Positions 50,932-60,675 are shown, counted from the stretch's first letter. The stretch is DNA of 64,000 bases from Polynucleobacter campilacus (GCF_002206625.1 NZ_NGUP01000003.1:642968-706967); one strand, 5' to 3'. Notes: generated by a model not told the origin, from the letters alone. Numbers and translations are program-made.

Positions 50932-51693
50932 ATGCTGCTGATTCCTGCAATTGATCTCAAAGACGGTCACTGTGTTCGACTTGAACAAGGTGATATGGAT
51001 AAAGCTACGGTTTTCTCTGAAGATCCTGGCGCGATGGCTGCACACTGGATTAGTAAAGGCGCGCGCCGTCTACATCTAGTGGATCTCAATGGCGCATTTG
51101 CGGGCAAACTCAAAAATGAATCTGCCATCAAATCGATTCTCAAAGTAGTTGGTGATGAGATTCCGGTTCAACTAGGTGGCGGTATTCGTGATCTAGAAAC
51201 CATTGAGCGTTTATTAGATGACGGTATCAGTACTGTGATTATTGGTACTGCAGCGGTAAAGAGTCCGGGCTTTGTACAAGATGCCTGTACTGCATTTCCT
51301 GGTCATGTGATGGTGGGCTTGGATGCGCGTGATGGCAAGGTGGCTACAGACGGCTGGAGCAAGATTACCGGCCATGAAGTTATTGATCTTGCTAAAAAGT
51401 TTGAAGATTGGGGCGTTGAAGCAATCATCTATACCGATATTGGGCGCGATGGAATGTTAAAGGGCGTCAATATTGATGCCACTATCAAGCTGGCGCAGGC
51501 GATTCGTATTCCGGTAATTGCCAGTGGCGGCCTCTCAAACAACAAAGATATCGAAGCACTCTGCAAAGCAGAAGAAGAGGGCGTGATGGGAGTCATTGCT
51601 GGCCGCTCTATCTACGCTGGAGATCTTGATCTTTCGGTAGCTCAAAAGTATGCGGATGAGTTAACTCTGAAGTACCTGAAGAAAATTCTCTAG
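50932..51693 (+). CDS. hisA: ProFAR isomerase
   Basis: 253 residues, a TIM barrel. [34 protein letters not shown] and [12 protein letters not shown] give the phosphate-binding loops; catalytic Asp8 in IDLKDG and the Asp in [11 protein letters not shown] are present. It isomerises ProFAR to PRFAR. It shares one base with the hisF GTG start. Confidence 0.97.
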   Translation: MLLIPAIDLKDGHCVRLEQGDMDKATVFSEDPGAMAAHWISKGARRLHLVDLNGAFAGKLKNESAIKSILKVVGDEIPVQLGGGIRDLETIERLLDDGISTVIIGTAAVKSPGFVQDACTAFPGHVMVGLDARDGKVATDGWSKITGHEVIDLAKKFEDWGVEAIIYTDIGRDGMLKGVNIDATIKLAQAIRIPVIASGGLSNNKDIEALCKAEEEGVMGVIAGRSIYAGDLDLSVAQKYADELTLKYLKKIL

Positions 51694-52451
51694 TGCTGAC
51701 TAAGCGAATTATTCCTTGTCTTGATGTCACTGCAGGACGGGTTGTAAAGGGTGTTAACTTTGTAGGCTTGCGCGATGCAGGCGATCCTGTAGAAATCGCT
51801 AAACGTTATGACACCCAAGGTGCTGATGAGCTTACATTCTTAGATATCACTGCTACATCCGATGGCCGTGATCTCATTTTGCACATCATTGAAGATGTTG
51901 CCTCACAAGTTTTTATTCCTTTAACGGTTGGCGGTGGTGTGCGTGCTGTTGCTGATGTGCGTCGCCTACTCAATGCTGGCGCAGATAAAGTGAGTATGAA
52001 TTCTTCTGCAGTAGCTAATCCCGATTTAGTTTCTGATGCTGCAGCCTATTACGGATCTCAATGCATTGTGGTGGCGATTGATGCTAAGCAAACTGCTGCT
52101 GGAAACTGGGAAGTATTTACTCATGGCGGCAGAACAGCTACAGGCATTGATGTCGTGCAGTGGGCCAGTGAAGTTGCCAAACGGGGCGCTGGTGAAATTT
52201 TACTGACTAGCATGAATCGCGATGGCAGCAAAGATGGTTTTGACTTGGCTTTAACGGCGGCTGTGAGCGATGCAGTCTCAGTACCGGTGATTGCATCTGG
52301 CGGTGTTGGCAATCTCCAGCATTTAGTCGATGGTATTACCAAGGGGCATGCAGATGCGGTATTAGCGGCCAGTATTTTTCACTATGGCGAGTACACCGTA
52401 GGGCAGGCAAAAGAATATATGGCCGCCCAAGGAATTCCGGTTCGGATTTAG
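51693..52451 (+). CDS. hisF: Imidazole glycerol phosphate synthase, cyclase subunit
   Basis: 252 residues starting at GTG 51693 (read [20 protein letters not shown]), whose first base is the last base of the hisA stop. A TIM barrel with catalytic Asp11 (CLDVTAGR) and Asp in [13 protein letters not shown], plus phosphate sites TVGGGVRAV and ASGGVG. It makes IGP and AICAR with HisH. After it the his cluster is broken by hicAB. Confidence 0.97.
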   Translation: MLTKRIIPCLDVTAGRVVKGVNFVGLRDAGDPVEIAKRYDTQGADELTFLDITATSDGRDLILHIIEDVASQVFIPLTVGGGVRAVADVRRLLNAGADKVSMNSSAVANPDLVSDAAAYYGSQCIVVAIDAKQTAAGNWEVFTHGGRTATGIDVVQWASEVAKRGAGEILLTSMNRDGSKDGFDLALTAAVSDAVSVPVIASGGVGNLQHLVDGITKGHADAVLAASIFHYGEYTVGQAKEYMAAQGIPVRI

Positions 52452-52460
52452 CGAGAGCTC

Positions 52461-52853
52461 TTAGGCGCTGATCGCCATATGAGCGATAAAAGCAGAGCGA
52501 TTTTCTCCAGCTGATTTAGCCTTAGCATCTAACCTTGCCAATACTCTTTTTGGTAAAGAGATATTTACTCTTTCGATATCGTCTGATAGTAAAGCGGGGT
52601 CAATCTCAGCAATTGCCCAAATATATCCTTTAAATTCTTTCTTCTTCTGTAGATTAGTAATAGGGCTAGGCTTTGGTATATCTTCACCGGCATCTAATGC
52701 TGCCTCAATCCAAAGTTCAATCGCTTCTTTGGTATTTTCAATTGCCTCATCAATTCCGCTATCAGCCGCTGAGAAGCAGCCAGGTAAGTCAGGAACGATT
52801 ACGCCCCACGCCAACTTATCTCCACCAGGTTCAATTGCAATTGGATATTTCAT
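52461..52853 (-). CDS. hicB: HicB-family antitoxin
   Basis: 130 residues. The N-terminal degenerate RNase-H-like domain carries AWGVIVPDLPGCFSAADSGIDEAIENTKEAIELWIE (in parts), and a C-terminal ribbon-helix-helix DNA-binding segment has VNISLPKRVLARLDAKAKSAGENRSAFI. HicB neutralises HicA and usually represses its own promoter. It lies 10 bases after hicA and ends 10 bases from the hisF stop on the other strand. Confidence 0.93.
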   Translation of the reverse strand: MKYPIAIEPGGDKLAWGVIVPDLPGCFSAADSGIDEAIENTKEAIELWIEAALDAGEDIPKPSPITNLQKKKEFKGYIWAIAEIDPALLSDDIERVNISLPKRVLARLDAKAKSAGENRSAFIAHMAISA

Positions 52854-52863
52854 GATGATTCCT

Positions 52864-53046
52864 TTATTTCATTCCTGCTTGTTTCAGTAGCTTTTGAACT
52901 AACCCAATCCCTAAATCCTTTTTGGGGTGAGGAACAGTAATATGCCCAGCTTTATGGGGGTGATTAAGAACATGATGAGAGCCTTTTGAGCCCCGCAACA
53001 CCCATCCATCTTTTTGTAATGCCTTAATAAGTTCTTTGCTATTCAT
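52864..53046 (-). CDS. hicA: HicA-family mRNA interferase toxin
   Basis: 60 residues, starting MNSKELIKALQKDGWVLRG. The catalytic His24 is in KGSHHVLNHP, with the typical TVPHPKKDLGIGLVQKLLKQAG end (a dsRBD-like fold). HicA cleaves mRNA in translation-independent fashion. A GTG two codons earlier is possible. A TATAAT (53053-53058) would put the transcription start exactly at this ATG, so the message may be leaderless. Confidence 0.92.
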   Translation of the reverse strand: MNSKELIKALQKDGWVLRGSKGSHHVLNHPHKAGHITVPHPKKDLGIGLVQKLLKQAGMK

Positions 53047-53052
53047 TCCCAC

Positions 53053-53083
53053 ATTATAAATTTAATACACATCATACACACAA
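53053..53083 (-). promoter_or_regulatory. hicA promoter with repeats
   Basis: On the minus strand a perfect TATAAT occupies 53058-53053, and TTGTGT (53083-53078) is a -35 candidate at a long 19-base spacing. Direct repeats GTGTAT at 53065-53070 and 53074-53079 (9-base period) lie between them and are candidate HicB operator half-sites. Confidence 0.5.
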
Positions 53084-53180
53084 ATAAGGTAAGTGTCCAT
53101 GAGGTGGGGCGGGTCATTAAAGCAGACTCTGACAACTATTTATTTGGTTTGGTCTTAACAATTCTGTCAAAATTGAGTCA

Positions 53181-53576
53181 ATGTCAGATATAAACAAAAA
53201 TCCTCAAGACCAAGCCTTAATAGATGCTGTGACCTGGAACGATCAGGGTCTTGTGCCTGTGATTGCGCAGGAAGTGAGTAGTGGCGATGTATTGATGATG
53301 GCGTGGATGAATCGTGACGCCCTTTTAGAAACCATTCGTTTAGGCGAAGCAGTCTACTGGACGCGTTCACGACAAAAGCTATGGCATAAGGGTGAAGAAT
53401 CTGGTCACACCCAAAAGGTCAAAGAGATTCGTTTGGATTGTGATGGCGATACGATTTTGCTGATGGTTGAGCAAAAGGATGGAATCGCCTGTCACACTGG
53501 TGAGCACAGCTGCTTCTTTAAACAGTGGGACTCAGCCAAGGCCACTTGGGTTGATCAGTCGATCCCTAAAAAATAA
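53181..53576 (+). CDS. hisI: Phosphoribosyl-AMP cyclohydrolase
   Basis: 131 residues, separate from HisE. The metal-binding [13 protein letters not shown] and [10 protein letters not shown] (with zinc and magnesium ligands) are present, as are [15 protein letters not shown] and [15 protein letters not shown]. It opens the ring of PR-AMP in histidine synthesis. It begins the third his segment, 134 bases upstream-free of plus-strand genes, where a TTGGTT-18-CAAAAT pair is only a weak promoter candidate. Confidence 0.96.
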   Translation: MSDINKNPQDQALIDAVTWNDQGLVPVIAQEVSSGDVLMMAWMNRDALLETIRLGEAVYWTRSRQKLWHKGEESGHTQKVKEIRLDCDGDTILLMVEQKDGIACHTGEHSCFFKQWDSAKATWVDQSIPKK

Positions 53577-53617
53577 ACAAGCTAAAGCTCTTTGCTTAAA
53601 AGACATAAAATGAACCA

Positions 53618-54019
53618 ATGACCAGTTCAGCCAATAAACCTTCTAGTTTGGATTCTGCATTCGCGCATTTAGCTGATGTAGTAGATCAACGACGTGATGC
53701 TTTTAAGGCAGGACAAGCCGATCCCAAGACTTCATATACCGCTTTGCTCTTTTCTAAGGGTGACGATGCAATTCTGAAGAAGATTGGCGAAGAGGCAACC
53801 GAGGCAGTCATGGCCGCTAAGGATGCTCGTAGCTCTAACTTGGCTGCCGAGCAGCAAAAGCTGCTGGTTGCTGAAATGGCAGATCTTTGGTTTCATTGCT
53901 TGATTGCCTTGTCACAATTTAACTTGCGTCCTGAAGATGTGATTGCAGAGCTAGATCGCCGCTTGGGCACCTCAGGGATCGAAGAAAAGGCGGCCAGAAA
54001 AGCTTCTGGCCAAGAATAA
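53618..54019 (+). CDS. hisE: Phosphoribosyl-ATP pyrophosphatase
   Basis: 133 residues, MazG-like all-alpha NTP pyrophosphatase. [21 protein letters not shown] with its metal-binding Glu cluster and [13 protein letters not shown] are conserved. It hydrolyses PR-ATP to PR-AMP. The ATG at 53618 lies 42 bases after hisI, and an HIT gene follows 6 bases later. Confidence 0.94.
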   Translation: MTSSANKPSSLDSAFAHLADVVDQRRDAFKAGQADPKTSYTALLFSKGDDAILKKIGEEATEAVMAAKDARSSNLAAEQQKLLVAEMADLWFHCLIALSQFNLRPEDVIAELDRRLGTSGIEEKAARKASGQE

Positions 54020-54025
54020 ACACCT

Positions 54026-54382
54026 ATGTCGCACGATCCGAATTGCCTGTTTTGTAAGATTTCACAGGGTTTAATCCCATCCCAGAAGGTCTATGAGGAT
54101 GAGGAAATCTACGCATTTAAAGACATTAATCCCGCCGCGCCAGTACATTTTTTAATGATTCCCAAGAAACATATCCCCATGCTGGCTTCAGTAGAAAGCA
54201 TTGACGCCCCTTTGCTGGGTAGAATGATGGAATTAGCACCGCGTCTTGCCAAAGAGCAGGGTTGCCGTCCTGGTCAGGATGGCGGCTTTCGCTTAATGGT
54301 GAATAATGGTGCGGATGGAGGGCAGGAGGTTTATCACTTGCATTTGCATGTGATGGGCGGTCCGCGCCCCTGGAAAAAATAA
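54026..54382 (+). CDS. HIT-family nucleotide hydrolase
   Basis: 118 residues. The HIT motif HLHLHVMGG ends the protein, and the N-terminal [21 protein letters not shown] fits the HinT-like branch. It hydrolyses nucleoside phosphoramidates or acyl-AMP. The hisE-HIT-tatA order is common in betaproteobacteria. The physiological substrate is not clear from the sequence. Confidence 0.93.
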   Translation: MSHDPNCLFCKISQGLIPSQKVYEDEEIYAFKDINPAAPVHFLMIPKKHIPMLASVESIDAPLLGRMMELAPRLAKEQGCRPGQDGGFRLMVNNGADGGQEVYHLHLHVMGGPRPWKK

Positions 54383-54398
54383 TCCAAGGAGATTCAAA

Positions 54399-54620
54399 AT
54401 GGGCTCATTTAGCATTTGGCATTGGTTAATTGTTTTGGTCATCGTGATGTTGGTATTTGGTACCAAGAAATTGCGAAATATTGGCCAAGATTTGGGTGGC
54501 GCTGTAAAAGGTTTCAAAGATGGCATGAAGCCGGGCGAAGAACCTAAAGAGCAAATCCAGCAAGCTGCTGCTGCAACAGAAAAAACTGTTGATGTGCAAG
54601 CTAAAGACCTTAACAAGTGA
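54399..54620 (+). CDS. tatA: Sec-independent translocase subunit TatA
   Basis: 73 residues. One N-terminal helix (about 6-22, [15 protein letters not shown]) is followed by the conserved [21 protein letters not shown] amphipathic helix and a charged tail. TatA oligomerises to form the folded-protein channel. The ribosome-binding site AAGGAGA is strong. Confidence 0.96.
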   Translation: MGSFSIWHWLIVLVIVMLVFGTKKLRNIGQDLGGAVKGFKDGMKPGEEPKEQIQQAAAATEKTVDVQAKDLNK

Positions 54621-54668
54621 TTTTTGATAGCGCAATAGAAATCCACGTGGTTTTAGAAGACTGTTTAA

Positions 54669-55145
54669 ATGATTGATCTTGGGGTTTCAAAACTTGCGCT
54701 CATTGCAGTAGTTGCTTTGATCGTTGTAGGTCCAGAGCGCCTGCCAAAAATTGCTCGCATGGCGGGCAACTTGTTTGGTCGTGCACAACGCTATATGGCT
54801 GACATTAAATCTGAAGTCAATCGTCAGATGGAAGTTGAGGAATTTAAAAAGTTCCGTGAAGAAAGTGCTTCCGCCCTTAAAGAAGTTGAAAATAGCATTC
54901 ATTCAACGGTTCAAGAGGCCAATACAAATCTGAGTGATCAGGCTGATATTTTCGAAACCAGTTTTGAGAAGTTACCTGTTGATGAGAGAGCGGTGTGGGA
55001 TAAGACCAAGCGCCAAGGCCGCAGTAGTTGGGGTGTTAGACGGGCAGCCAGACCCATTTGGTTTAAACGTTCAGCGGGTGTGCGCACACGTGTTCAATCG
55101 GGCGCTGCCAGAATGAAACGTTTTCATCACAGCGCCATCAAATAA
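54669..55145 (+). CDS. tatB: Sec-independent translocase subunit TatB
   Basis: 158 residues. MIDLGVSKLALIAVVALIVVGPERLPKIAR gives the TatB helix and the conserved GPERLP hinge. A long coiled/charged segment and a basic C-terminus follow. TatB forms the signal-peptide receptor with TatC. It is longer than TatA and lies 48 bases after it. Confidence 0.95.
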   Translation: MIDLGVSKLALIAVVALIVVGPERLPKIARMAGNLFGRAQRYMADIKSEVNRQMEVEEFKKFREESASALKEVENSIHSTVQEANTNLSDQADIFETSFEKLPVDERAVWDKTKRQGRSSWGVRRAARPIWFKRSAGVRTRVQSGAARMKRFHHSAIK

Positions 55146-55172
55146 ATAGAATAAGAATAAAAATACTTTCGC

Positions 55173-55967
55173 ATGTCAGAAAATAATTCCACTGAAGATT
55201 CAGGATTGCAAGAATCTTTCCTCTCGCATTTATTTGAGTTGCGTGATCGTGTTATCAAGTCTGCTTTAGCAATTATTGTTGTATTCGTTTGCTTGGTTTA
55301 TTGGGCACCCGACATTTTTCATTTGTTTTCACAGCCCTTACTAGATTCATTGCCAGCGGGTGGCAAGATGATCGTCACGGATGTCACTGGTTCATTTTTT
55401 GTGCCCATGAAAGTGACCATGCTAGTAGCATTCATCATTGCATTGCCAATGGTGATATATCAATTGTGGGCCTTCATTGCACCAGGCTTATATATGCATG
55501 AGCGCAAATTAATTGTGCCTTTAGTGGTGAGTAGCTATAGCCTATTCATTTTCGGCATGGCTTTTGCTTACTTCTTAGTATTTCCAACAGTATTTAATTT
55601 CATGGCTAGCTATAACGCACCACTAGGTGCTGAGATGTCTACGGATATCGATAAATACCTGAGTTTTGCCATGAATACCTTTTTGGCCTTTGGTATTACT
55701 TTTGAAGTGCCCGTTGTGGTGGTTGTCTTGGTGCGGATGGGTATCGTACCTTTAGCTAAGCTGAGAGAGATTCGCCCCTATGTGATTGTGGGTGCCTTTG
55801 TAATCTCAGCAGTTGTCACTCCGCCCGATGTGCTTTCACAATTACTGTTGGCTATACCGATGACGCTACTTTATGAATTGGGGCTATTTATTGCCCGTTT
55901 TTATATCCCCAAGCCTGCTGATGATGAGGCTAATAAAGAAGATCAAACTAGCTCAGCATCAGTCTGA
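55173..55967 (+). CDS. tatC: Sec-independent translocase subunit TatC
   Basis: 264 residues with six membrane helices. FLSHLFELRDRVIKSALAI at the N-terminus is the twin-arginine signal-binding region, with RPYVIVGAFVISAVVTPPDVLSQ near the last helices. The gene ends 25 bases inside the convergent Sel1 gene, so the two 3' ends overlap. Confidence 0.96.
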   Translation: MSENNSTEDSGLQESFLSHLFELRDRVIKSALAIIVVFVCLVYWAPDIFHLFSQPLLDSLPAGGKMIVTDVTGSFFVPMKVTMLVAFIIALPMVIYQLWAFIAPGLYMHERKLIVPLVVSSYSLFIFGMAFAYFLVFPTVFNFMASYNAPLGAEMSTDIDKYLSFAMNTFLAFGITFEVPVVVVVLVRMGIVPLAKLREIRPYVIVGAFVISAVVTPPDVLSQLLLAIPMTLLYELGLFIARFYIPKPADDEANKEDQTSSASV

Positions 55968-57403
55968 TTTTTAGTGCCCCGAGAAAAAGTATCAGTTAGC
56001 CAATTGCTCACTCGATCAAAGCGGTATCGTCGTTGACGTAGGTTACCTTCGATATTTGCGTCAGAACCAGCGAATACTTTACCCGCAGCCAATAGGGCGC
56101 GCCGTTGCTGAATCGTTTCAATCTGAATCAATCTCGGTAAAATTTTCGGCAGCTCCCAGCGAATATCCACTACTACACAGTGTTCATGTTGAAGTTGACC
56201 AACTTCGCATAATAGTAACTCTGATTTGCTGAAGTTAAATTGATTGGCAATGACGATACGATGACAGAGTAATAGCCAATCTTCATCTAATTTATATTCA
56301 GCATGATGATTAATGGCGCGTTCAGCATATTGGGCTAATTCAAGCCACTCATTTGATTTGGGGTTAGGACAACTCTCTAAGATTTTGCCAATTAATTCTT
56401 TGGCTTCCGCCACATCTTGCTGATGCGCTTGCCATACCCAATAAGAGGCTTGCAAGCCACGAACTTTTTCTTCAGACTTTTCTCGCTTACGCCAAAGATT
56501 GGCGCCTTTGCGAAGTTGGGCTTGTGCATGCCCTAGCTCAGCAGCACGATCAAAGCAACGATCACTCTCTGCGGCGTTATATCCAGAAAATTGCGGACGA
56601 CGATAAATCTCACCAAGCGCATACCATGCATCACGGTCACCATCTTTGGCGGCAAGCTCTAACCAATGCGCTGCTTTTTTGAGAGAGGCGTTTGATTTGC
56701 TATTACTCCCATCTAGTTGAGCAAGACGTAAACCTAATGTTAGTTTGGCCAACGTCAGACCTAGCTCTGCTGCCTGAAGTAGAGCCTCTTCATTTTTATT
56801 CGTGAGCCAAGCATTCCATAAAGAGGACAGGGCCTCATTTTTTGGCTGAAGCTTTATTAATAATTCTTTAGCAGAAGCAGTGAATGGCGAATCTATTTCA
56901 GAAAGTTCTTTCAAGTATTCCCTTGCCAGTTTTTGAAGCCCAGCGAAATCCAGACCCGCAACTTTTTCAAGTGAAGGCGGAGTCATAGTTTTATCTAACC
57001 AATCGACAAGTTGAGATTGAGTTTCTTGATAGGCCGGGTTTACTAAAAGATTGGCGAGTTGCCACTTGGCTGCAAGGCTCGATTCATCCTGAATATTTTT
57101 TTCTGCCAACTCCCAAAACGAACTCCAACCAAAGCCAAAAGCAGGGGAATTGAAGGTCTCCACCAGAGGGATGCTGGCCACTTGATCTAAAAGACTAGAA
57201 ACTTCCTCTTGGATTGAGCCGATTTCTTCAAGTCCTTGATTAGTAATGGAAAAAAAAGATTTTTCGAGCCAAATTAAAGCATTAGTGGGCTGAATTGGGG
57301 TTTTAAATGCCCCCGTCATATAGGCTTGGGCTAATTTTTGTTGCGCTAATACATCACCCAAACGGGCAGAACTGAGGATTTTTAAGAATTCGCGACTTGC
57401 CAT
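55943..57403 (-). CDS. Sel1/TPR-like repeat protein
   Basis: 486 residues of alpha-helical repeats. Sel1-type units are clearest near residues 240-315 (AAHWLELAAKDGDRDAWYALGEIYRRP and CFDRAAELGHAQAQLRKGANL, in parts). No signal peptide or membrane segment is evident. Such repeats mediate protein binding; a function cannot be assigned. Its last 25 bases overlap tatC. The start ATG abuts a perfect dyad at 57404-57419, which leaves no Shine-Dalgarno. Confidence 0.75.
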   Translation of the reverse strand: MASREFLKILSSARLGDVLAQQKLAQAYMTGAFKTPIQPTNALIWLEKSFFSITNQGLEEIGSIQEEVSSLLDQVASIPLVETFNSPAFGFGWSSFWELAEKNIQDESSLAAKWQLANLLVNPAYQETQSQLVDWLDKTMTPPSLEKVAGLDFAGLQKLAREYLKELSEIDSPFTASAKELLIKLQPKNEALSSLWNAWLTNKNEEALLQAAELGLTLAKLTLGLRLAQLDGSNSKSNASLKKAAHWLELAAKDGDRDAWYALGEIYRRPQFSGYNAAESDRCFDRAAELGHAQAQLRKGANLWRKREKSEEKVRGLQASYWVWQAHQQDVAEAKELIGKILESCPNPKSNEWLELAQYAERAINHHAEYKLDEDWLLLCHRIVIANQFNFSKSELLLCEVGQLQHEHCVVVDIRWELPKILPRLIQIETIQQRRALLAAGKVFAGSDANIEGNLRQRRYRFDRVSNWLTDTFSRGTKNQTDAELV

Positions 57404-57419
57404 ATGACAATTTTGTCAT
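57404..57419. promoter_or_regulatory. Perfect dyad at the Sel1 gene start
   Basis: ATGACAA-TT-TTGTCAT is a 7-bp-arm dyad that touches the start codon of the Sel1-like gene and lies about 190 bases before the porin gene. It may be a transcription-factor operator. An alternative is a hairpin at the message start. Confidence 0.5.
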
Positions 57420-57611
57420 CTGAGGGCCTGAAAAGACAGAAAACAAAGGCCTTGTTGCCGAGATACAACGAAGAAAGCCAAAAAACTACCTTTTGACAAG
57501 CAAAAAGAACTCCTAAATGCCCTTACCCCCAGTCTGCATGGGCAAAACCAGCAAAATTCATTGGTCCCGGTTTTATTTGGGCATTACTTTTAATTTTTGG
57601 AGATTTAAAGA

Positions 57612-58925
57612 ATGAAAAAATCGCTATTCGCAGTTGCAGCTATGTCAGCTATTGCTGGCGCTGCTCAAGCACAGTCCAGCGTAACCGTATACGGCGTTAT
57701 TGACGCTGGTTATATTGGAGCTAACGCAACCGCCTACAACTCAAAAGTTGCAACCAACGGTGGAATTGTTAAGTCCACAAGTAGCCAATTCGGTCAAGGC
57801 GCTCAGTCTACTAGCCGTTTAGGTTTCAAAGGTACTGAAGATTTGGGTGGCGGTACAAGTGCATTCTTCACTATTGAAGCTGGTTTGACACCTGCTAACG
57901 CTAGCTTGTCTGGCGGTACAGCTGTTGACGCAGTGCAAGGCACTTCTACTGATTCAGGTTCTGCATTGAACAACCGTCAATCTTTCGTTGGTTTGAAAAA
58001 GAATGGCCTTGGTCAGTTTGCATTTGGTCGTCAATACACCCCAATCTATGAAGAGGGTGCAAAGACTGACCCAACCGCATACATGAATATGACTGGAGGC
58101 GTAATCTATGTTGGTGGTAACCAATCTGGTGCTGAGTCTGGTCAATCAACAAACATTGGATTTACAAACCGTGCTTCTAATGCATTGACAGCTGCATCTG
58201 ATACTTTTGCTGGTTTCCAAGTAAAAGGTATGTATGCTATGAATAACACCAATACTCAGATGGTTTCTAGCTCAAGTGGCGGCAATCAAAACTGGAACGG
58301 TTGGGGCTTAGGTGCTAACTACACATGGCAGAAACTGTATTTGACAGCTAACTACCAGTCTTTTGTTACTAAAGTTACAGGTGTTGACTTGGCAGCGGCT
58401 CCTTCTTACAACATTGGTGGCGGTCAAACTCCATTAACAGTTCAAGCCTCAGCAACTTCCTCAGCTTCTTCTGCTGGTTACCTTGCTTTTACCAACTTGG
58501 CTGATAAGCAAACTTACCTTGCTGGTACATATGACTTCGGTATCTTGAAGGCGTACGCACAGTGGATCGGTCGTAAAGTTACTCAGAACTCAGGTCAAAC
58601 TGTTACTGGCGCATCTACTTTAAGCTCCACTCAATTTAACCGCAATGCTCAACAGATTGGTGTACGCAGCTACATCACTCCTGCAATTGAGGCTTGGGCA
58701 AGCGTAGGTAATGGTCGTTACAGAGGTGCAGACCTTTCTACTGGTGTGCAACTTAACACTGTTAGCTTCACTGCATACCAAATTGGTTCTAACTACTACC
58801 TCAGCAAGCGTACAAACTTGTACGCTGCATTTGGTTCAACCACTACTACTTCAGGTAGCGGCGGTACAGCTGGATCAGGTACAAACGGTAACCAATACGC
58901 TATTGGTGCACGTCATACATTCTAA
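57612..58925 (+). CDS. Gram-negative porin (Burkholderiales type)
   Basis: 437 residues. A signal peptide (MKKSLFAVAAMSAIAGAAQA) is followed by QSSVTVYGVIDAGY, the classical start of this trimeric beta-barrel family, RLGFKGTEDLGGGTSAFFTIE, and FGRQYTPIYEEG in the L3 constriction loop. It ends in Phe (GARHTF), the outer-membrane sorting signal. It is a general diffusion pore. The ribosome-binding site GGAG lies 11 bases before the ATG, and a strong terminator follows. Confidence 0.95.
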   Translation: MKKSLFAVAAMSAIAGAAQAQSSVTVYGVIDAGYIGANATAYNSKVATNGGIVKSTSSQFGQGAQSTSRLGFKGTEDLGGGTSAFFTIEAGLTPANASLSGGTAVDAVQGTSTDSGSALNNRQSFVGLKKNGLGQFAFGRQYTPIYEEGAKTDPTAYMNMTGGVIYVGGNQSGAESGQSTNIGFTNRASNALTAASDTFAGFQVKGMYAMNNTNTQMVSSSSGGNQNWNGWGLGANYTWQKLYLTANYQSFVTKVTGVDLAAAPSYNIGGGQTPLTVQASATSSASSAGYLAFTNLADKQTYLAGTYDFGILKAYAQWIGRKVTQNSGQTVTGASTLSSTQFNRNAQQIGVRSYITPAIEAWASVGNGRYRGADLSTGVQLNTVSFTAYQIGSNYYLSKRTNLYAAFGSTTTTSGSGGTAGSGTNGNQYAIGARHTF

Positions 58926-58932
58926 TTTAACG

Positions 58933-58946
58933 CTAGCGTAAGCTAG
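58933..58946 (+). other. GTAA-loop hairpin after the porin gene
   Basis: CTAGC (58933-58937) pairs with GCTAG (58942-58946) around a GNRA loop GTAA in the porin 3' region, before the terminator. It may stabilise the message against exonucleases. Confidence 0.4.
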
Positions 58947-58978
58947 TCTGAATTAGTCTATAAGACAAAGAAGCAAAT

Positions 58979-59014
58979 AAAAACCCCACTGTGGAAACAC
59001 AGTGGGGTTTTTTA
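58979..59014. terminator. Porin terminator with GAAA loop
   Basis: A 15-bp perfect stem, 58979-58993 with 58998-59012, around a GAAA tetraloop ends in a long T run, with an A run on the other side. It can serve both the porin gene and the convergent TPR gene. Confidence 0.94.
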
Positions 59015-59051
59015 TCGCTAGAGTTAAATGTGGCTTTTGACTTCAATAAGA

Positions 59052-60627
59052 TTAGGTAGAGAGATGGGTATTTAGATCATTTTTAACTTGACCTATTACT
59101 GGGGCCCAATTGAGGAGCTCTTCCTGCCTATAAATTCTCGTATTTGGATACCAATCGGTATCTGCTCTGTTTAGCAACCATCTCCAATCCGGATTTTTAG
59201 GTAGCAATAACCACGTCTCTTTGCCAAGACTTCCGGCGACGTGTGCCACGCTAGTATCAACGGTAATCACTAGGTCAAGTAATTCACATAGGGCAGCAGT
59301 ATCACTGAAGTCATGTAAATCATTGTCAAAGCTCAAAACCTCGGGGTGAGCCTCAAGGAGTGTGCGATCAGCGGCGCTAATATTTTTCTGGACTGACACT
59401 AGCTGATACTCGGATGAACTTAGTTGAAGTAATTGATCCAAAGGAATACTTCGATTCCAGTCATTGTGATGATCTGGATTACCACTCCACACTATTCCAA
59501 CCCGCGGCTTGGTTTTTTTGCCAAGCATGCTTTCCCATTTCGAAAGGCTTTCTTTAGAGGCTTGGAGGTATGGCATAGAGATATTCATTGCCTCCTTTGA
59601 ATAGGCCCTTAAAGCCAAAGGAAGGCTCATCAGTGGGCATTGATAGTCAAATGCTGGGGCTGCCTCACCTTTAGAAATAATTTGATCAACACCTGTAAGG
59701 CTAGATAGTAGGGAAACGAGAGGTTTTTGAACTTCAAGAATGACTTTCGCACCAAGCTGTTTAACTTGAATAGCAAAACGACAAAATTGCAGCGTATCCC
59801 CAAGACCTTGCTCTGCATACAATAAGATAGTTTTATCTAATAAGGACTCTTGCCCTAACCACAAGGGCTGATCAAAATTTCTACGCTCTTGATGTATGGG
59901 CAGATCAGGGCTGGACCAGCGCCATTCATGTTCCTTCCAGCCGTTTTCAAAGTCACCAAGCAATAGATAGCAAAAAGCAAGATTCCAGTGGGCGGTGGCA
60001 AAGTTGGGATCAATGCAAAGAGCTTTTTTACAGGCCGCAATAGCATCCTCATAGGCCCCAATTTGCTCCAAACAGCCTGCTTTATTGCAATACGCTTCTG
60101 CAAAATTAGGCTCAATAACAAGCGCCTGATCATAGGCTTGAATGGCTGCCTCAAAATCTTTGAGATATCGCAATGAATTTGCTTTATTGAAGTAAATATT
60201 GGGATTATTTTTTTGTCAACTGGAGCGCCGCATCATATGATGCGATTGCCTCCAAATGATGATGAGTGTCTTGCAGGGCATTGCCAAGGTTGTAATGCGC
60301 ATCTACTAGGTTTGGCTGCAATTTGACGGCACGTCTAAAGCTATCTATAGCGGGAAGATATTGTTTTAACTCCAGTTGCGCAAAGCCTAAAGTACTAAAG
60401 GTCGCCGGATGATTAGGATTTAACTCGCTCGCCTTGCTTAGCTTGTTAATTGCTTTTTGGAATTCACCAGTTTGCGCATAAAGAAGCCCCAAGAAATATA
60501 GGCAGTCAAAGTTATTGGGGTCAACCGTATTGCATTGTTCGTAAAGAGATCTAGCTTGAGCCAAATTATTATTTTGGTGATGTGATACTGCCTGAGCAAG
60601 CAATTGATTGGCGCTATTGTTACTCAT
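59052..60627 (-). pseudogene. TPR-glycosyltransferase (GT9-like) gene split by a frameshift
   Basis: Two adjacent reading frames belong together. The first (60627-60205, 140 residues) is made of TPRs and stops after QLTKK. The second (to 59052) continues with TPRs and a C-terminal domain with HAEQGLGD-like LLYAEQGLGDTLQFCRF, PRVGIVWSGNPDHHNDW and VDTSVAHVAGSLG, as in the neighbouring intact gene. The shift lies in a 7-base T run (60208-60214 on the plus strand). With six, LTKNNPNIYFNKANSLRYL reads through in one frame, giving about 524 residues, like its neighbour (511). The second frame has no proper own start. This may be a real mutation, a phase-variable tract, or a sequencing error. Confidence 0.75.
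60208..60214 (-). other. 7-base homopolymer at the frameshift site
   Basis: A run of seven T on the plus strand (seven A in the sense strand) is the only difference needed to join the two TPR-glycosyltransferase frames; one base fewer restores the reading frame. Confidence 0.8.
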
Positions 60628-60675
60628 ATGCGGAAGATTTAGTGAGAAGGTTCATTCACGCTAGTTTAGACAATC

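Noticed and set aside
57493..57498. Perfect TTGACA as the porin -35
   Set aside because: No -10-like hexamer lies 16-18 bases downstream; the nearest, TAAATG, is at 15 bases and poor, so no promoter was called.
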